Shown piece by piece: positions 36,108-45,907 of a DNA stretch of 64,000 nt. The notes below the pieces were generated by a model, which saw only the letters and a list, made by a program, of their open reading frames with translations, was not told where the DNA came from and searched no databases. Positions within the stretch are counted from its first letter, which is position 1, and the number at the start of each line of letters is the position of its first letter. The position numbers and the translations under genes were made by a program. Origin of the DNA: DATJKD01 sp963728295 (lineage in GTDB: Bacteria; Pseudomonadota; Gammaproteobacteria; Steroidobacterales; Steroidobacteraceae); the NCBI GenBank assembly GCA_963728295.1, contig CAVSKB010000019.1:868001-932000 (forward strand). Direction: 5' to 3'.

Positions 36108-37060
36108 TGCCCGATCACTTCGATGGCAGAGTGTTCCGCAACCTCGATCCCCGCGTCCGCGCGGCAAAGGGCTTGCGCGACTTCATACGCTGGCAGCGCA
36201 CGCGCCGTACGACGCCCTGGCCGCGCTGGCGTGACAACACCGCGACGCCGCAGCTCCCCGCGCGCCTCGAGTCCGGCGAGCTCGCGTTTACCTTCGTCAA
36301 CCACATCACCTTTCTCGTGCAGTTCAGCGGACTCAACGTGCTGACGGACCCGGTGTGGTCGGAGCGAGTGAGTCCGGTCTCCTGGGCGGGACCGAAGCGC
36401 GTACGTTCGCCCGGGCTGGCGTTCGAGCAGCTTCCGCGCATCGACCTGGTGCTGATCAGCCACAATCATTACGACCATCTCGATCTCGACACGCTGCAGC
36501 GCCTGGAACGCGCCCATCAGCCGCTGTTCGTGACCTGCCTCGGGAATCGCGCGTTTCTGGCGCAGCACGGGCTCGGTCGCGTTACTGAGCTCGACTGGTG
36601 GGACACGGTACCGGTAGGGTCCGGGCGCGTGCTCTGCACACCCGCGCAGCATTGGTCGGGCCGTGGACTGTCGGATCGCAATCGGACGCTGTGGGGCGGG
36701 TTCGTGATCGAGGTGGCCGATCGAACCGTGTATTTCGCCGGCGACACGGGGTACTGCGCGCAATTCGCGGAGATCCGCAGTCGTTACGGGGTCGTGGACG
36801 TAGCGCTGCTGCCGATCGGCGCCTACGAGCCGCGCTGGTTCATGCAGGAGCAGCACATGAACCCTGACGAGGCCGTTCGTGCCCATCTGGACCTCGGCAC
36901 CCGGCTCAGCATCGCGACACATTTCGGCTGCTTCCAGCTCACCGACGAGGGCATCGACGACCCGGTGCGCGAGCTCGGTGTCGCGTTGCGCGCGCACGAG
37001 GTCGCTCCGGCGCAGTTCCGGGTGCTGGAGACTGGCGAAACGCTGCGGCTGCCATCGTGA
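36107..37060 (+). CDS. Metallo-beta-lactamase-fold hydrolase, NAPE-PLD/RomA-like
   Basis: A 317-residue zinc hydrolase. The metal motif HNHYDHLD is at residues 119-126, GDTGY provides the bridging Asp, and the final His is in ATHFGCFQL. WGGFVIE and EQHMNPDEAV match the N-acyl-phosphatidylethanolamine phospholipase D-like group rather than true beta-lactamases. It may act on membrane lipids, which fits the adjacent patatin. The start overlaps the patatin stop, and its own stop overlaps the next GTG. Confidence 0.88.
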   Translation: MPDHFDGRVFRNLDPRVRAAKGLRDFIRWQRTRRTTPWPRWRDNTATPQLPARLESGELAFTFVNHITFLVQFSGLNVLTDPVWSERVSPVSWAGPKRVRSPGLAFEQLPRIDLVLISHNHYDHLDLDTLQRLERAHQPLFVTCLGNRAFLAQHGLGRVTELDWWDTVPVGSGRVLCTPAQHWSGRGLSDRNRTLWGGFVIEVADRTVYFAGDTGYCAQFAEIRSRYGVVDVALLPIGAYEPRWFMQEQHMNPDEAVRAHLDLGTRLSIATHFGCFQLTDEGIDDPVRELGVALRAHEVAPAQFRVLETGETLRLPS

Positions 37061-37962
37061 CCGACTCGAACGGCCCCGGGCCATCCGACATCGTCGAATT
37101 GTTCCAGAGTCTGTCGCGCCCGAAATGCGAGGAGCGGGTGCTCGTGCTGCAGTCCGTCGGCATCGGCTCGCAGCTCGTATTCGCCGGCGGGCACTGGCAT
37201 CTGTTCGTAGCCGCAGAAGAGGCATCGTTGGCACGGCAGCAGCTCGATCGTTACGAGCGCGAGAATCCACCACGACCGGTCCCCGCCGCCCCAGCGGCGA
37301 TGCAGCCCTACGCGGGGCTCGGTTCGCTCGCGTATGCACTGGTCCTCCTGTTGGTTGGCTATCTCGCGGGCGTGAGCGCGTTCGATCTGGACTGGCTCGA
37401 TGCCGGTGCGCTGCGAGCGGGCGAGGTACAGCGGGGCGAGCTCTGGCGCCCGGTCACGGCGCTCACGCTGCATCTCGATGTTGCGCACCTGGTTGCGAAC
37501 CTGGGATTCGGCATGCTGTTCGGCTATTTCGCCGGGCAACTGCTCGGTCCAGGCGTCGCCTGGGCGTCCATTCTGGGAACAGCCGCGGCCGCCAACCTCT
37601 TCACCGCACTGGTACAGACGCAGGCGCACTCCTCGGCCGGCGCGTCGACCGCGGTATTTGCGACGCTGGGGCTGCTGGCCGCTTATGGCTGGCGGCAGCG
37701 TCACTCACTCGCGGAACGCTGGGCGTACCGCTATGCGCCGATCGTGGCGGGCGTTGCGTTGCTCGCCTTTCTCGGTGTCGGCGGCGAGCGAACCGATGTC
37801 CTCGCTCACCTGGCGGGCTTCGTCACCGGCGCGATCGCAGGATGGTGGCACGGACGCGCATCGCGCGGCGCGCCGTTCCGTGGCGGCGTGCAGCTGCTCC
37901 TCGGACTGGTGACGATCGCGGTCATCATCGTGGCATGGTCGATGGCAACCGTCGCCGATTAG
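37057..37962 (+). CDS. Rhomboid protease with N-terminal soluble domain
   Basis: A 301-residue protein. Residues 1-70 form a soluble alpha/beta segment (CEERVLVLQSVGIGSQLVFAG, HLFVAAEEASLARQQL) resembling DUF2007-type signalling modules. A rhomboid core follows with Ser in SSAGASTAVFATLG and His in DVLAHLAGFVTGA. The helix-2 motif is HLDVAHLVANLGFGMLFG. It differs from the six-helix rhomboid at 32736. It is coupled to the preceding hydrolase (GTG inside its stop region). Confidence 0.85.
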   Translation: MTDSNGPGPSDIVELFQSLSRPKCEERVLVLQSVGIGSQLVFAGGHWHLFVAAEEASLARQQLDRYERENPPRPVPAAPAAMQPYAGLGSLAYALVLLLVGYLAGVSAFDLDWLDAGALRAGEVQRGELWRPVTALTLHLDVAHLVANLGFGMLFGYFAGQLLGPGVAWASILGTAAAANLFTALVQTQAHSSAGASTAVFATLGLLAAYGWRQRHSLAERWAYRYAPIVAGVALLAFLGVGGERTDVLAHLAGFVTGAIAGWWHGRASRGAPFRGGVQLLLGLVTIAVIIVAWSMATVAD

Positions 37963-38014
37963 GCGCCGGCGTCGAGCGCCGCCCGTTTCCGGTCGGCATT
38001 CTCGCTCCACCTCG

Positions 38015-38515
38015 TCACGTGGCAGGGCAGCTGTCGCCAAAGGCGACCGGGGATGCCTCCTGTGCCGCGCCCGGCGGCGGATACGATTGGCGGAATGTGA
38101 ACGCCTCTGGACTCGGCCCCTTGGCTCGCAACAACTCCAGCCGGGCGATCGCTTCGGTGATGCCTGGCCGGTGCCCCCGAGGCACCCACCACAACACGAG
38201 GAATGCCTCGGTCATCGGCTCGAACCACTCGCGGCGGCGGCGCATCACGTCAACGTGCGCGGAGTGGTAGACGTACTTGCGGAGTGAGTCGAGATCCTTC
38301 CACACCGACATGTTGACGAGCATGTTCTCGTTCTCGAATGGACGGATGGCGGTGGCATCCCCCGCCTCGGTCTGGAGCCGCCAGACAAAGCCCGGAGCGG
38401 CTTCCGCCACTGAATTGATCCGCTCCAGGTTTGCGGCGAAATCTGCCATCACCGGTGAGTCCATCGGGCCCTTGATGACACCGATGTTCAGCTGTGCAAG
38501 CTCATGCGCGGCCAC
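38015..38515 (-). CDS. DUF3291 domain protein
   Basis: The 166-residue protein matches DUF3291 in start (HELAQLNIGVIKGPMDSPVM) and blocks (DFAANLERINSVAEAAPGFVWRL, NMSVWKDLDSLRKYVYHSAH, WFEPMTEAFLVLWWVPRGHRP). The fold is probably ferredoxin-like, as in antibiotic-monooxygenase-type proteins. Function is unknown. It is likely first to be read after PhzF in the same direction, with a 27-nt gap. Confidence 0.85.
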   Translation of the reverse strand: MAAHELAQLNIGVIKGPMDSPVMADFAANLERINSVAEAAPGFVWRLQTEAGDATAIRPFENENMLVNMSVWKDLDSLRKYVYHSAHVDVMRRRREWFEPMTEAFLVLWWVPRGHRPGITEAIARLELLRAKGPSPEAFTFRQSYPPPGAAQEASPVAFGDSCPAT

Positions 38516-38542
38516 GAGAACCTCCTGGCAGGAACGTGCTGG

Positions 38543-39375
38543 CTAAATATGAACCTCACCTTCAACGCAGTCCACGACATCTCCGCCTACCCAGATTTCG
38601 TCGTCACTCTTGCGCAAATAGACGCGCCCCGCCCGCTGCATCGCCGCGCCCTGGGCAACGATGTACGTCGCGGGCGCAAGGTCAGAACCAATGAGCCACT
38701 GCGCCAGGCTGGCGTTCAGGCTCCCGGTGACCGGGTCCTCGTATCCACCGTCACCGATGAAGGCCCGTACCTCGAAGTCGGTCTCATGGCCGGCCAACTT
38801 GCGGTGCAACGACCCCCAGTTTCAGTTGACCAAGTGCTGGCCAATCTGGCCGAAGGGACAGCACCTGGCTGGCGGAGCGCAGCATCACCGCACACCAGCC
38901 CGGCCCGTTGTCCACCCACTGATGGTGCTGGATATCAGAGGGAGCCACGTTCAGAGCCTTGACTATCCGACCGAGGACCTCGGGTTCGAGTGGGCCCGTG
39001 CGACGCGTGGGCGGCGCTGCGAACTCGAGCCGGGCGCTGTCACGACGTATGCGCACCAATCCGATCTCGCACTGCTGGACGACAACCCTCCGGTCGCGTG
39101 GGGTCCCCCCCCGCGGCAAGCCATGCGTGGCAGGAGCCCAGCGTCGGGTGTCCTGCAAAGGGCAACTCGCCGCTGGGAGTAAATATCCTGACGCGGTAAT
39201 CGGCCCCTGCATCCGTCGCAGCGAGCAGATAAGTGGTCTCGGAGAGGTTCATCCAGCGCGCAAATGCCGCCATCCGCTCCTCCGTCAGTCCGTCGGCCGC
39301 ATGGACGACGGCGAGCGGATTGCCGCTCAGCGGATCGGCTGAAAATACATTGACCAGTCGAAAAGATCGCTTCAC
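38543..39375 (-). CDS. PhzF-family isomerase (frameshifted)
   Basis: The product of about 277 residues matches PhzF: FRLVNVFSADPLSGNPLAVV, catalytic Glu in MNLSETTYLL, FAGHPTLGSCHAWL, and the C-terminal GGYEDPVTGSLNASLAQWL. PhzF-like proteins are isomerases or epimerases; most genomes carry ones with no phenazine role. The first frame switch falls exactly at C8 (39105-39112), where LAAGG must continue TPRDRRVVVQQ. A second lies near 38815. The start is GTG 39375. Confidence 0.85.
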
Positions 39376-39409
39376 CTGCGTTGCTCCCTGCGCTCGTCTT
39401 TCACATTGG

Positions 39410-39805
39410 TCAGTTGGGAATGCGGGATATCTGCACGCTGACGATTTTCCACTGACCCTGGCGACGAACATAGACGTCGATGTAGCGATAGTGACTACGG
39501 AAGGGCGTCCCTTGATGCCTGCCCGACATGCGGGTACGGGTCGACCAGTCGGAAGAGAGTCCACGACGATCCTAGACTCTATATTTCCCGCGCCATCGAT
39601 CTGGCGGAAGTCTTCCGCCATGTTCTGTTCGATGGCGGCGCGATCCTTAACGCACAATCGCCTTGTCCCAGGCGTCCGCCTGTGCCGACAACTGGGCGAC
39701 CAGCCCAGGGGCCGAGACGTCCTGCGTCACGCTGCTTGCGCAGCCGCCGAGCAGCAGGTTCACCAGAACGACCGTCGCCGTGCACATTTCGGTCTTCCGG
39801 TTCAT
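39410..39805 (-). CDS. NTF2-like (SnoaL-type) lipoprotein (frameshifted)
   Basis: From ATG 39805 the product begins with a lipoprotein signal (VVLVNLLLGGCAS). After one extra T near 39652 it reads KDRAAIEQNMAEDFRQIDG, and after another switch near 39540, SGRHQGTPFRSHYRYIDVYV and GQWKIVSVQISRIPN. These blocks are typical of DUF4440/NTF2-like exported proteins, which bind small ligands. No single frame is longer than about 85 residues, so automatic callers would miss it. Confidence 0.65.
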
Positions 39806-39821
39806 TGCCTGAGGATGCCGT

Positions 39822-40199
39822 TCAGCCGGAGCGCGCGCGACGATCGAAAATCAGAAATGCGGCGGCAACCGCGAAGGCGGCGGCGGTAGCCAGAAGCACC
39901 ACCAACGTTGGCCACAGCGTGCTCGGAATGGGTGCGTGGGGTGGGCCTGAAAGCCAAGGCATCATGACCAACGTGGCCGTGGCGATGCAGCCAATGCTGA
40001 GCCCCGCAGCGCTGACGATGCCAAGCAGGCGAGCGTAGCTGCTCCCTTGAAGCAGGGTGAGACCTTGATAGCACAGCGCGCCGGACAGGAGCGCCATGCC
40101 GAGCGTACCGATGTGTAATCCGTTATCGAGTACGACAACGAGGCACCACACAACGTATGCGAACCCCACTACCAGGAACACCGATGCTGCGGGGACCAT
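39822..40199 (-). CDS. Four-helix membrane protein of unknown function
   Basis: The 125-residue protein is nearly all hydrophobic: helices at about residues 3-25, 30-48, 55-80 and 93-117. It ends in a short basic tail (FDRRARSG). No family was recognised. It lies between an NTF2-like lipoprotein and an iron permease-like gene in the same direction. Confidence 0.6.
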   Translation of the reverse strand: MVPAASVFLVVGFAYVVWCLVVVLDNGLHIGTLGMALLSGALCYQGLTLLQGSSYARLLGIVSAAGLSIGCIATATLVMMPWLSGPPHAPIPSTLWPTLVVLLATAAAFAVAAAFLIFDRRARSG

Positions 40200-40226
40200 T
40201 ACCAGTGCGCTCCAACGCCCTCCGGC

Positions 40227-40637
40227 TCATGGCTCAGGAGTCCCGGTATCTTGCCTTCCCTGCTCCAGCTGTGAGCGTGCCGCAGCTGCAAGCGCCTGGT
40301 ACTTTGATTTGAAGACATCGAGGTTCGCCTCTTCAAGTTCCTCAAGATCAAGCAACGCGTTGTGCGCCCCTTGTGTGGCTCGGATCAGCTCGTCCAGCTT
40401 CAATTGGATGGCCTCGGTATCACGGTTCTGTGTGTTCTGGATCAGAAAGACCATCAGGAACGTGATGATCGTTGTACCGGTGTTGACAGCCAACTGCCAT
40501 GTATCGCTGAAGCCGAAAATCGGCCCGGTCACAAGCCAGACAGCAATGATTGCAACTGCAACTGTAAACACACGTGGGCGGCCACAGAAATGTGCTGCTG
40601 CCTTTGCAAATCGAGAGTACCAAGCGGCGCTACGCAT
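40227..40637 (-). CDS. Low-affinity iron permease family protein
   Basis: The 136-residue protein has two transmembrane helices (FTVAVAIIAVWLVTGPIFGF, VNTGTTIITFLMVFLIQNTQNRD) and a cytoplasmic helix (IQLKLDELIRATQGAHNALLDLEELEE). These match Pfam Iron_permease, named from the fungal Fet4-like domain; transport by the short bacterial form is not proven. ATG 40637 is chosen with AGGGG about 8 nt upstream. Confidence 0.8.
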   Translation of the reverse strand: MRSAAWYSRFAKAAAHFCGRPRVFTVAVAIIAVWLVTGPIFGFSDTWQLAVNTGTTIITFLMVFLIQNTQNRDTEAIQLKLDELIRATQGAHNALLDLEELEEANLDVFKSKYQALAAAARSQLEQGRQDTGTPEP

Positions 40638-40766
40638 GAAACACACCCCTGGGCACGTAACTTGTTTTAACTAGATCACGCCTCAGTTGGAGCGTCAACG
40701 AGGACGACGGCATCGGCTGCATCGAGCAACATGTCGCGTGTAGCCAGCGGTTGAGCCGGTCGTCCG

Positions 40767-42841
40767 GTGTCGGAGCGCGCGCGGCCGTGGCAATACGGCT
40801 ATCCTCGGCCCAAGCTCAGCAACGGTTCCGCGATGGCGCTGCTGCACCTCACCGACGATCAGATCCGCGACTGGACTCGCGAGCAGAAAGACCGCTGGTG
40901 GTTCCAGAACGTCTTTCGCGGCGACATGCCGCAGCTCACGCTGCGCGCGGCAGCCACGGGCTTCCTGCTCGGCGGAGTGCTGAGCGCAACCAATCTGTAC
41001 GTGGCAGCCAAGACGGGCTGGACTCTGGGCGTCGGCCTCACCTCGGTGATCCTCGCCTTCGCGATGTTCCGCTTGCTGTCGCGGCTCGGCGCGCGCGACA
41101 TGACGATCCTGGAGAACAACTGCACGCAGTCGATTGCGACGGCGGCTGGCTACATGACGATGCCGCTCACCTCGGGCATCGCGGCCTACATGTGGGCAAC
41201 CAACGACGTGCTGCCGTGGTGGCAGATCATGTGCTTCAACGTCGTGCTCTCGTCGATGGGGGTGCTGGTGGCCTTTCCGATGAAGCGGCGCTTCATCAAC
41301 GACGAGCAGCACCCCTTCCCCGAAGGTCGCGCCTGCGGCGTCGTGCTCGACGCGCTGTACGAATCGGCGGGCGCCGCGGCCGGGATGTACAAGGCCCGCG
41401 TGCTCGCGGCGGCAGCCGGTATTGCGGGCACGATCGGGGTGCTCTCCGGCGAGAACATCATGCGGCTGGTGCAGCAGAAGTGGCTTGGCCTCACTACCGC
41501 CTGGCACCTGCCACTGTCGCTCGACGGCTGGTACTACGCGCTGGCCGAAGAAGGGCCTGGTACCGCTGCCCAGGCTCGCGGGCGTTGACCTGCGGCAGCT
41601 CGCGCTCTCGCCCGTCGCTCGATTTCGCGATGATCGGCGCCGGCGGCCTGATGGGCATCCGCACCGCGTCGAGCCTGCTGGTCGGCGCGGTGCTCAACTT
41701 CGCGGTGATCGTGCCCATCATGATCACTGCGGGTGAGATCGCCCCGCGCGCGGGTTCGCTCGCCGACGGTACGGCAGTCTTCGGCCGCGCCCACATCCTG
41801 AACACCTGGTCCTTGTGGTGGGGCATCACCATGATGGTCGTCGCGGCGATGGTGACGCTCTTTGCACGCCCCGACGTTTTCGTGCAGGCGTGGCGGATGC
41901 TCACCCGCCGCGGCCCGCCGGTGCCGCGCGACGACGTACTGCGGGACATCGAGCTGCCACTCAAGGTCTCCGTAATCGGCGTACCGCTGATCGGAGCGGT
42001 CGGTGTGTACCTGGCGCAGCTCTGGTTCGGCGTACCCTGGTGGCTCGGCGCCGCATCGATCCCGCTCATCCTGCTGCTTGCCCTGATCGCGGCGAGCAGC
42101 ACCGCGCTCACCGGCATCACGCCGTCGAGCTCGCTGTCGAAGATCCCGCAGTTCATCGTCGGCGCGATCGAGCCGCGCACGCCGGCGCCCAACCTGATGA
42201 CCGCCGTGATGTCGGCAGAGGTGGCGAGCAACGCCTCGAACCTTCTGATGGACATCAAGCCCGGCTACATGCTGGGCGCGAAACCGCGCCAGCAGGCGAT
42301 CGGCCACGGCATCGGCATCGTGGCGGGCGCGCTTGCGGCGACGCCGCTCTACTTCCTGCTGTTCGGCCTCGATCGCTACGTGCCCGGCGGAGCGGTCAGC
42401 GTGCAGGACACGATGGTGAGCGACAAGTTTGCCTTTCCGGGCGCCGTGCAGTGGAAGGGCGTGTCCGACCTGGTGACGACGATCTTCGGCGGTGGCTCGG
42501 GACAGGTGCTGCTCACGACCTCGATCGTCTGGTCGATGGCAATCGCGGCGCTTGCTGCGCTCGTCATGGAGGTCATGCGCGTCCGTACGCGGAATCGATT
42601 CCCGCTCTCGCCGCTCGCGATCGGGCTTGGCGTGGTCGTGCCGCCCGAGTCGTCGCTGATGATGTTCCTGGGCTCGCTGATGTTCTGGGTCGCCGGGCGC
42701 GTCTACGCCGGGCGGCGGGAATCGGGCGGATTCCGCCTGTGGGTGGACTCGCAGGAGGCGATCTGTGCCGGCCTGATCGCCGGTGCCGCGCTGATCGGCA
42801 TCGCCGATATCCTGGTGCGGGTATTCCTGTTCGACGCCTGA
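40767..42841 (+). CDS. OPT-family oligopeptide transporter (frameshifted)
   Basis: A polytopic membrane protein of about 690 residues. OPT motifs include ATGFLLGGVLSATNLYVAAKTGW, ENNCTQSIATAAGYM, FPEGRACGVV, IGAGGLMGIRTASSLLVGA and GITPSSSLSKIPQF. Prokaryotic OPT proteins carry peptides or metal chelates. Two compensating frame switches occur between 41560 and 41625, where the third frame reads VPLPRLAGVDLRQLALSP. The start is GTG 40767. The next gene is convergent. Confidence 0.9.
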
Positions 42842-42868
42842 CGCAGGCGCTCAGGCCTTCGACGACGG

Positions 42869-43742
42869 CTAGGCCTGCGACTCCCTGAACCGGAAGTAGG
42901 CCTCGAGGACGGATATCGGGGCCTCGAGCTGCGGGTAATGGCCGACGTCGTCCAGATAGGTTACATCCGGATTCGGTACCAGCTCGCGATAGCGGTCGGC
43001 CAGGTGCGCCCCGGAAATCGGATCCATCGCGCCGCAGATCAGCTTTCGGGGAACAGTGGTGTCGACCAGCGCACCCACCCAGCGCTTGCGGTTGACCCGC
43101 CGCTGTTTCATGTAGGTGATCAGGCCTGCCAGGGCGACGTCTCCCTCCTCGCGCTCGATGAGTGCCCACTGGTCGCGCAGTTCTTCGTCGGTAGGCGGAT
43201 TGCGGCCGGCAATGGATCGCATCCTTGACTCGAAGCCGCTTACGGTCGTGCCGTGCGCGATGAACGGCCCGAGCATCGGCAGGGCCAGCAGCCGCTGGAT
43301 CAACCGCGGCCGGTGGGTCTCGGGGAAGAGTCCGCCATTCAGGAAGGTCACGCTGCGCAGCCGCACGCGTCCCTCGCGATCGCGGGCGAGCAGTTCCTGT
43401 GCGACGGTGTCACCATAGTCGTGGGCGAGGATATGCACGGGCCCGCATTCGTGCTCGGCCACCAGCGCCTGGCAGATGTCCGCCTGGTGCTCGATGGTGT
43501 AGCGCAGGCCCCGCGGCTTCTCCGACAGCCCGAAGCCCAGCATGTCGAGCGCGTATAGCGAATACCGTTCTGCGAGCGGCGTCCCAGAGCGCGTGCCAGT
43601 CGTAGCTCGATGTGGGATAGCCGTGTATCAGGAGCAGCGGCTTGCGGTCGCCGACGATGGCAGTACGCGTGAAGATCCGCCGCCCGAGCAGGCGTATCGT
43701 TGCACCGCCCTTTTCCCAGGCGGTCAGCCGCTCCGAAGGCAC
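42869..43742 (-). CDS. Alpha/beta hydrolase of the epoxide hydrolase/MEST-like type (frameshifted)
   Basis: The protein of about 290 residues shows the oxyanion motif LLLIHGYPTSSYDWHALW and the nucleophile elbow HILAHDYGDTVAQELL. There Asp, not Ser, is at the nucleophile position, as in epoxide hydrolases and dehalogenases. The C-terminus has Asp in ICGAMDPISG and His in LDDVGHYPQLE. One frame switch lies near 43570. It is divergent from the pseudouridine synthase gene, with 35 bp between starts. Confidence 0.85.
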
Positions 43743-43777
43743 GTCGTATCTCCGTCAAATTCTTCGCCGGGTGCCGC

Positions 43778-44503
43778 ATGAACACCGGGGCGCTGCCGAT
43801 ACTGCATCGCGATGACTGGATCGTGGTCATCGACAAGCCCACCGGCCTGCTCGTGCACCGCTCGCCCGTCGATGCGCGCGAAACCCGCTTTGCCGTGCAG
43901 TTGCTCCGCGATCAGCTCGGCCAGCATGTGTATCCGGTGCACCGGCTCGACAAGGGCACATCCGGCGCCCTCGCCTTCGCGCTCGACGCGGGCACCGCAC
44001 GAGGCTTGTCCCACGCGTTTGCCGGCGCGGCGGTCGAAAAAACGTATCTCGCGCTGGTGCGCGGCTGGCCCGATGAGCGCGGCTCGGTCGATCATGCACT
44101 GCGACCGGTCGAGGACGACGCGATCACGGCGACCGGGCGGAAGCCGCAGTCCGCACGCACGAGCTACGAGCGGCTCGCGACTTTCGAGCTGCCACACCGG
44201 GTCGATCGCTACCCGACCAGCCGCTATGCGCTGCTCCGGCTGCAGCCACACACCGGGCGACGACACCAGCTCCGTCGCCACCTCGCACACCTGTCGCACC
44301 CGATTGTCGGCGATTCGACCTACGGCAAGGGCGCACACAATCGTCTCTTCGCGCGCCTCTACGGCGTGCGTCGACTCTTGCTGGCTTGTGTGCGGCTCGA
44401 GTTCACGCATCCGGTCACGCAGCAACCGCTGCGCATCGAGGCGCCGCTCGCGGAGGAGTTTGCATCGGTACTGCTTGAGCTCGGCTGCGAGCTGCGTCCC
44501 TAA
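43778..44503 (+). CDS. truC: RluA-family pseudouridine synthase, TruC-like
   Basis: A 241-residue single-domain enzyme. The catalytic Asp is in VHRLDKGTSGALAFAL; other blocks are DDWIVVIDKPTGLLVH, EKTYLALVRGW, LLRLQPHTGRRHQLRRHLAHL and HPIVGDSTYGKG. It lacks an S4 domain, and the HRSP...ET segment and length fit TruC (tRNA U65) rather than RluD. Target assignment is tentative. Start ATG is at 43778. The last 4 bp overlap the convergent dienelactone hydrolase gene. Confidence 0.85.
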   Translation: MNTGALPILHRDDWIVVIDKPTGLLVHRSPVDARETRFAVQLLRDQLGQHVYPVHRLDKGTSGALAFALDAGTARGLSHAFAGAAVEKTYLALVRGWPDERGSVDHALRPVEDDAITATGRKPQSARTSYERLATFELPHRVDRYPTSRYALLRLQPHTGRRHQLRRHLAHLSHPIVGDSTYGKGAHNRLFARLYGVRRLLLACVRLEFTHPVTQQPLRIEAPLAEEFASVLLELGCELRP

Positions 44504-45375
44504 GCGACGCCGTGGCTCTTGAACCACGCCAGGCATTGTTGCCAGGCTTCCTTTGCGGTCTCCGGGCGGTAGCTCGGCCGATAGTCCGCGTTGAAGCCGT
44601 GAGGCGCATCCGGGAAAACCACGATCTTCGACGGGCTCTTTGCCCCGGCGAGTGCGGCCTGCATCTTCTCGACGTCCGCCATCGGGATCCCGTCGTCCTT
44701 TCCGCCGTAGAGGCCGAGCACCGGTGCCTTGAGTTTCGCCGCAACGTCGATCGGGTACTTGGGCTGCAGCTCGTTTCGAGTGCCATCGATACGCCCGTAC
44801 CACGCCACACCGGCCTTGAGGTCGTTGCTGTGGGCCGCGTACAGCCAGACGATCCTTCCGCCCCAGCAGAACCCCGTGACGGCGACGCGCTTGGCATCCC
44901 CGCCGTGGCCGCCGGCCCAGCGGACGGTCGCATCGAGATCCGCCATCACCTGCGCATCCGGCACCTTCGAAACGACGTTCGACATGATGTCACGGTAGTC
45001 CGTGTACTTCGACACGTCGCCCTGCCGTGCGTAGAGCTCAGGCGCGATCGCGCAGTAGCCCTGCTTCGCGAAGCGACGGCAGACGTCCTTGATGTGCTCG
45101 TGTACGCCGAAGATCTCCTGCACGACGAGCACCACCGCATGCGGGCCCTTGGCCGTCGGCATCGCGCGATAGGCCGGGATCTCGCCGTCGGCGGTCGGGA
45201 TCTTGACCTCGCCGGCGTCGAGCCCGGTCGTGTCGGTCGTCAGCGTCTGCGCAGTGACCGGTTCCACGGCAGCGGCGAATCCGACCGAGAGTGTCGATAC
45301 CAGGATCGCGCGACGCGTAAGCGGGGTCTTCTGCAGCAGGCCGGCGAGTTCGGCGGAGTCGGTGGACGCAGTCAT
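44500..45375 (-). CDS. Exported dienelactone hydrolase family protein
   Basis: The 291-residue protein has an N-terminal export signal with two arginines (LTRRAILVSTLSVGFAAAV) and the DLH triad: Cys in TGFCWGGRIVW, Asp in YGGKDDGIPM, His in DAPHGFNADY. VVLVVQEIFGVHEHIKD supplies the oxyanion Glu. Family members hydrolyse dienelactones or other esters. Exported forms are common but their substrates are unknown. Start ATG is 45375. Confidence 0.9.
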   Translation of the reverse strand: MTASTDSAELAGLLQKTPLTRRAILVSTLSVGFAAAVEPVTAQTLTTDTTGLDAGEVKIPTADGEIPAYRAMPTAKGPHAVVLVVQEIFGVHEHIKDVCRRFAKQGYCAIAPELYARQGDVSKYTDYRDIMSNVVSKVPDAQVMADLDATVRWAGGHGGDAKRVAVTGFCWGGRIVWLYAAHSNDLKAGVAWYGRIDGTRNELQPKYPIDVAAKLKAPVLGLYGGKDDGIPMADVEKMQAALAGAKSPSKIVVFPDAPHGFNADYRPSYRPETAKEAWQQCLAWFKSHGVA

Positions 45376-45424
45376 GGCGGTGGTCCTCGTGCCGGGGTCG
45401 AAAGTGGTCAAGGATAGCGGTTTC

Positions 45425-45907
45425 CTACTCCGGTTCGACACCTGGAAGGAACCTTTCCGTCTGCCCGCGCAGCGCCGCCTCGACCTCCGGGGCGACGATG
45501 TAGCTGGCGAACTCCGCGGGCATGCGTCGCGCGCGGCCGCTTTCGAGATCGATGCAGACATAGTGGATCAGTGCCCGCAGCAGCGTCGCGCCGTCCTCGC
45601 GGCGGCGGATCTGGAAGCGGCGGTCGATGCGCAGCCGCTGGTCGTTTCGCACGGGCCAGGTGGCGACCTGGATGTGGTCGCCCTCGATCGCCGGGAGCAG
45701 GTAGTTGATCTGCGTGCGCCACACTGCCATGCCGCGTCCGAGGCGGCGGCAGACCTCCGGGGGGATTCCGCGGTCGGTCGAGTGCGCCCAGGCGCAGTCA
45801 TCGAGCCATGTGACGTAAACGGCGTTGTTGACGTGCCCGTAGCCGTCGATCTCCGCGTGCACCGCGACGCGCTCGTGGATGAACGGCGATGGAAGGTCCC
45901 AGCTCAT
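45425..45907 (-). CDS. Acyl-CoA thioesterase (4HBT, hotdog fold)
   Basis: A 160-residue hotdog protein. The 4HBT motif AEIDGYGHVNNAVYVTWLDDC contains the catalytic Asp and conserved Asn, given here as GYGHVNNAVYVTWLDDC. It also carries RTQINYLLPAIEGD and DRRFQIRRREDGATLLRA. It hydrolyses an acyl-CoA or acyl-ACP. The start overlaps the FMO stop by 4 bp (45904-45907), making it the last gene of a three-gene coupled operon. Confidence 0.88.
   Translation of the reverse strand: MSWDLPSPFIHERVAVHAEIDGYGHVNNAVYVTWLDDCAWAHSTDRGIPPEVCRRLGRGMAVWRTQINYLLPAIEGDHIQVATWPVRNDQRLRIDRRFQIRRREDGATLLRALIHYVCIDLESGRARRMPAEFASYIVAPEVEAALRGQTERFLPGVEPE

Noticed and set aside
38543..39375. Phenazine biosynthesis locus
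   Set aside because: Only a PhzF-family protein is present; other phz genes are absent, and PhzF homologues are common without phenazine production.
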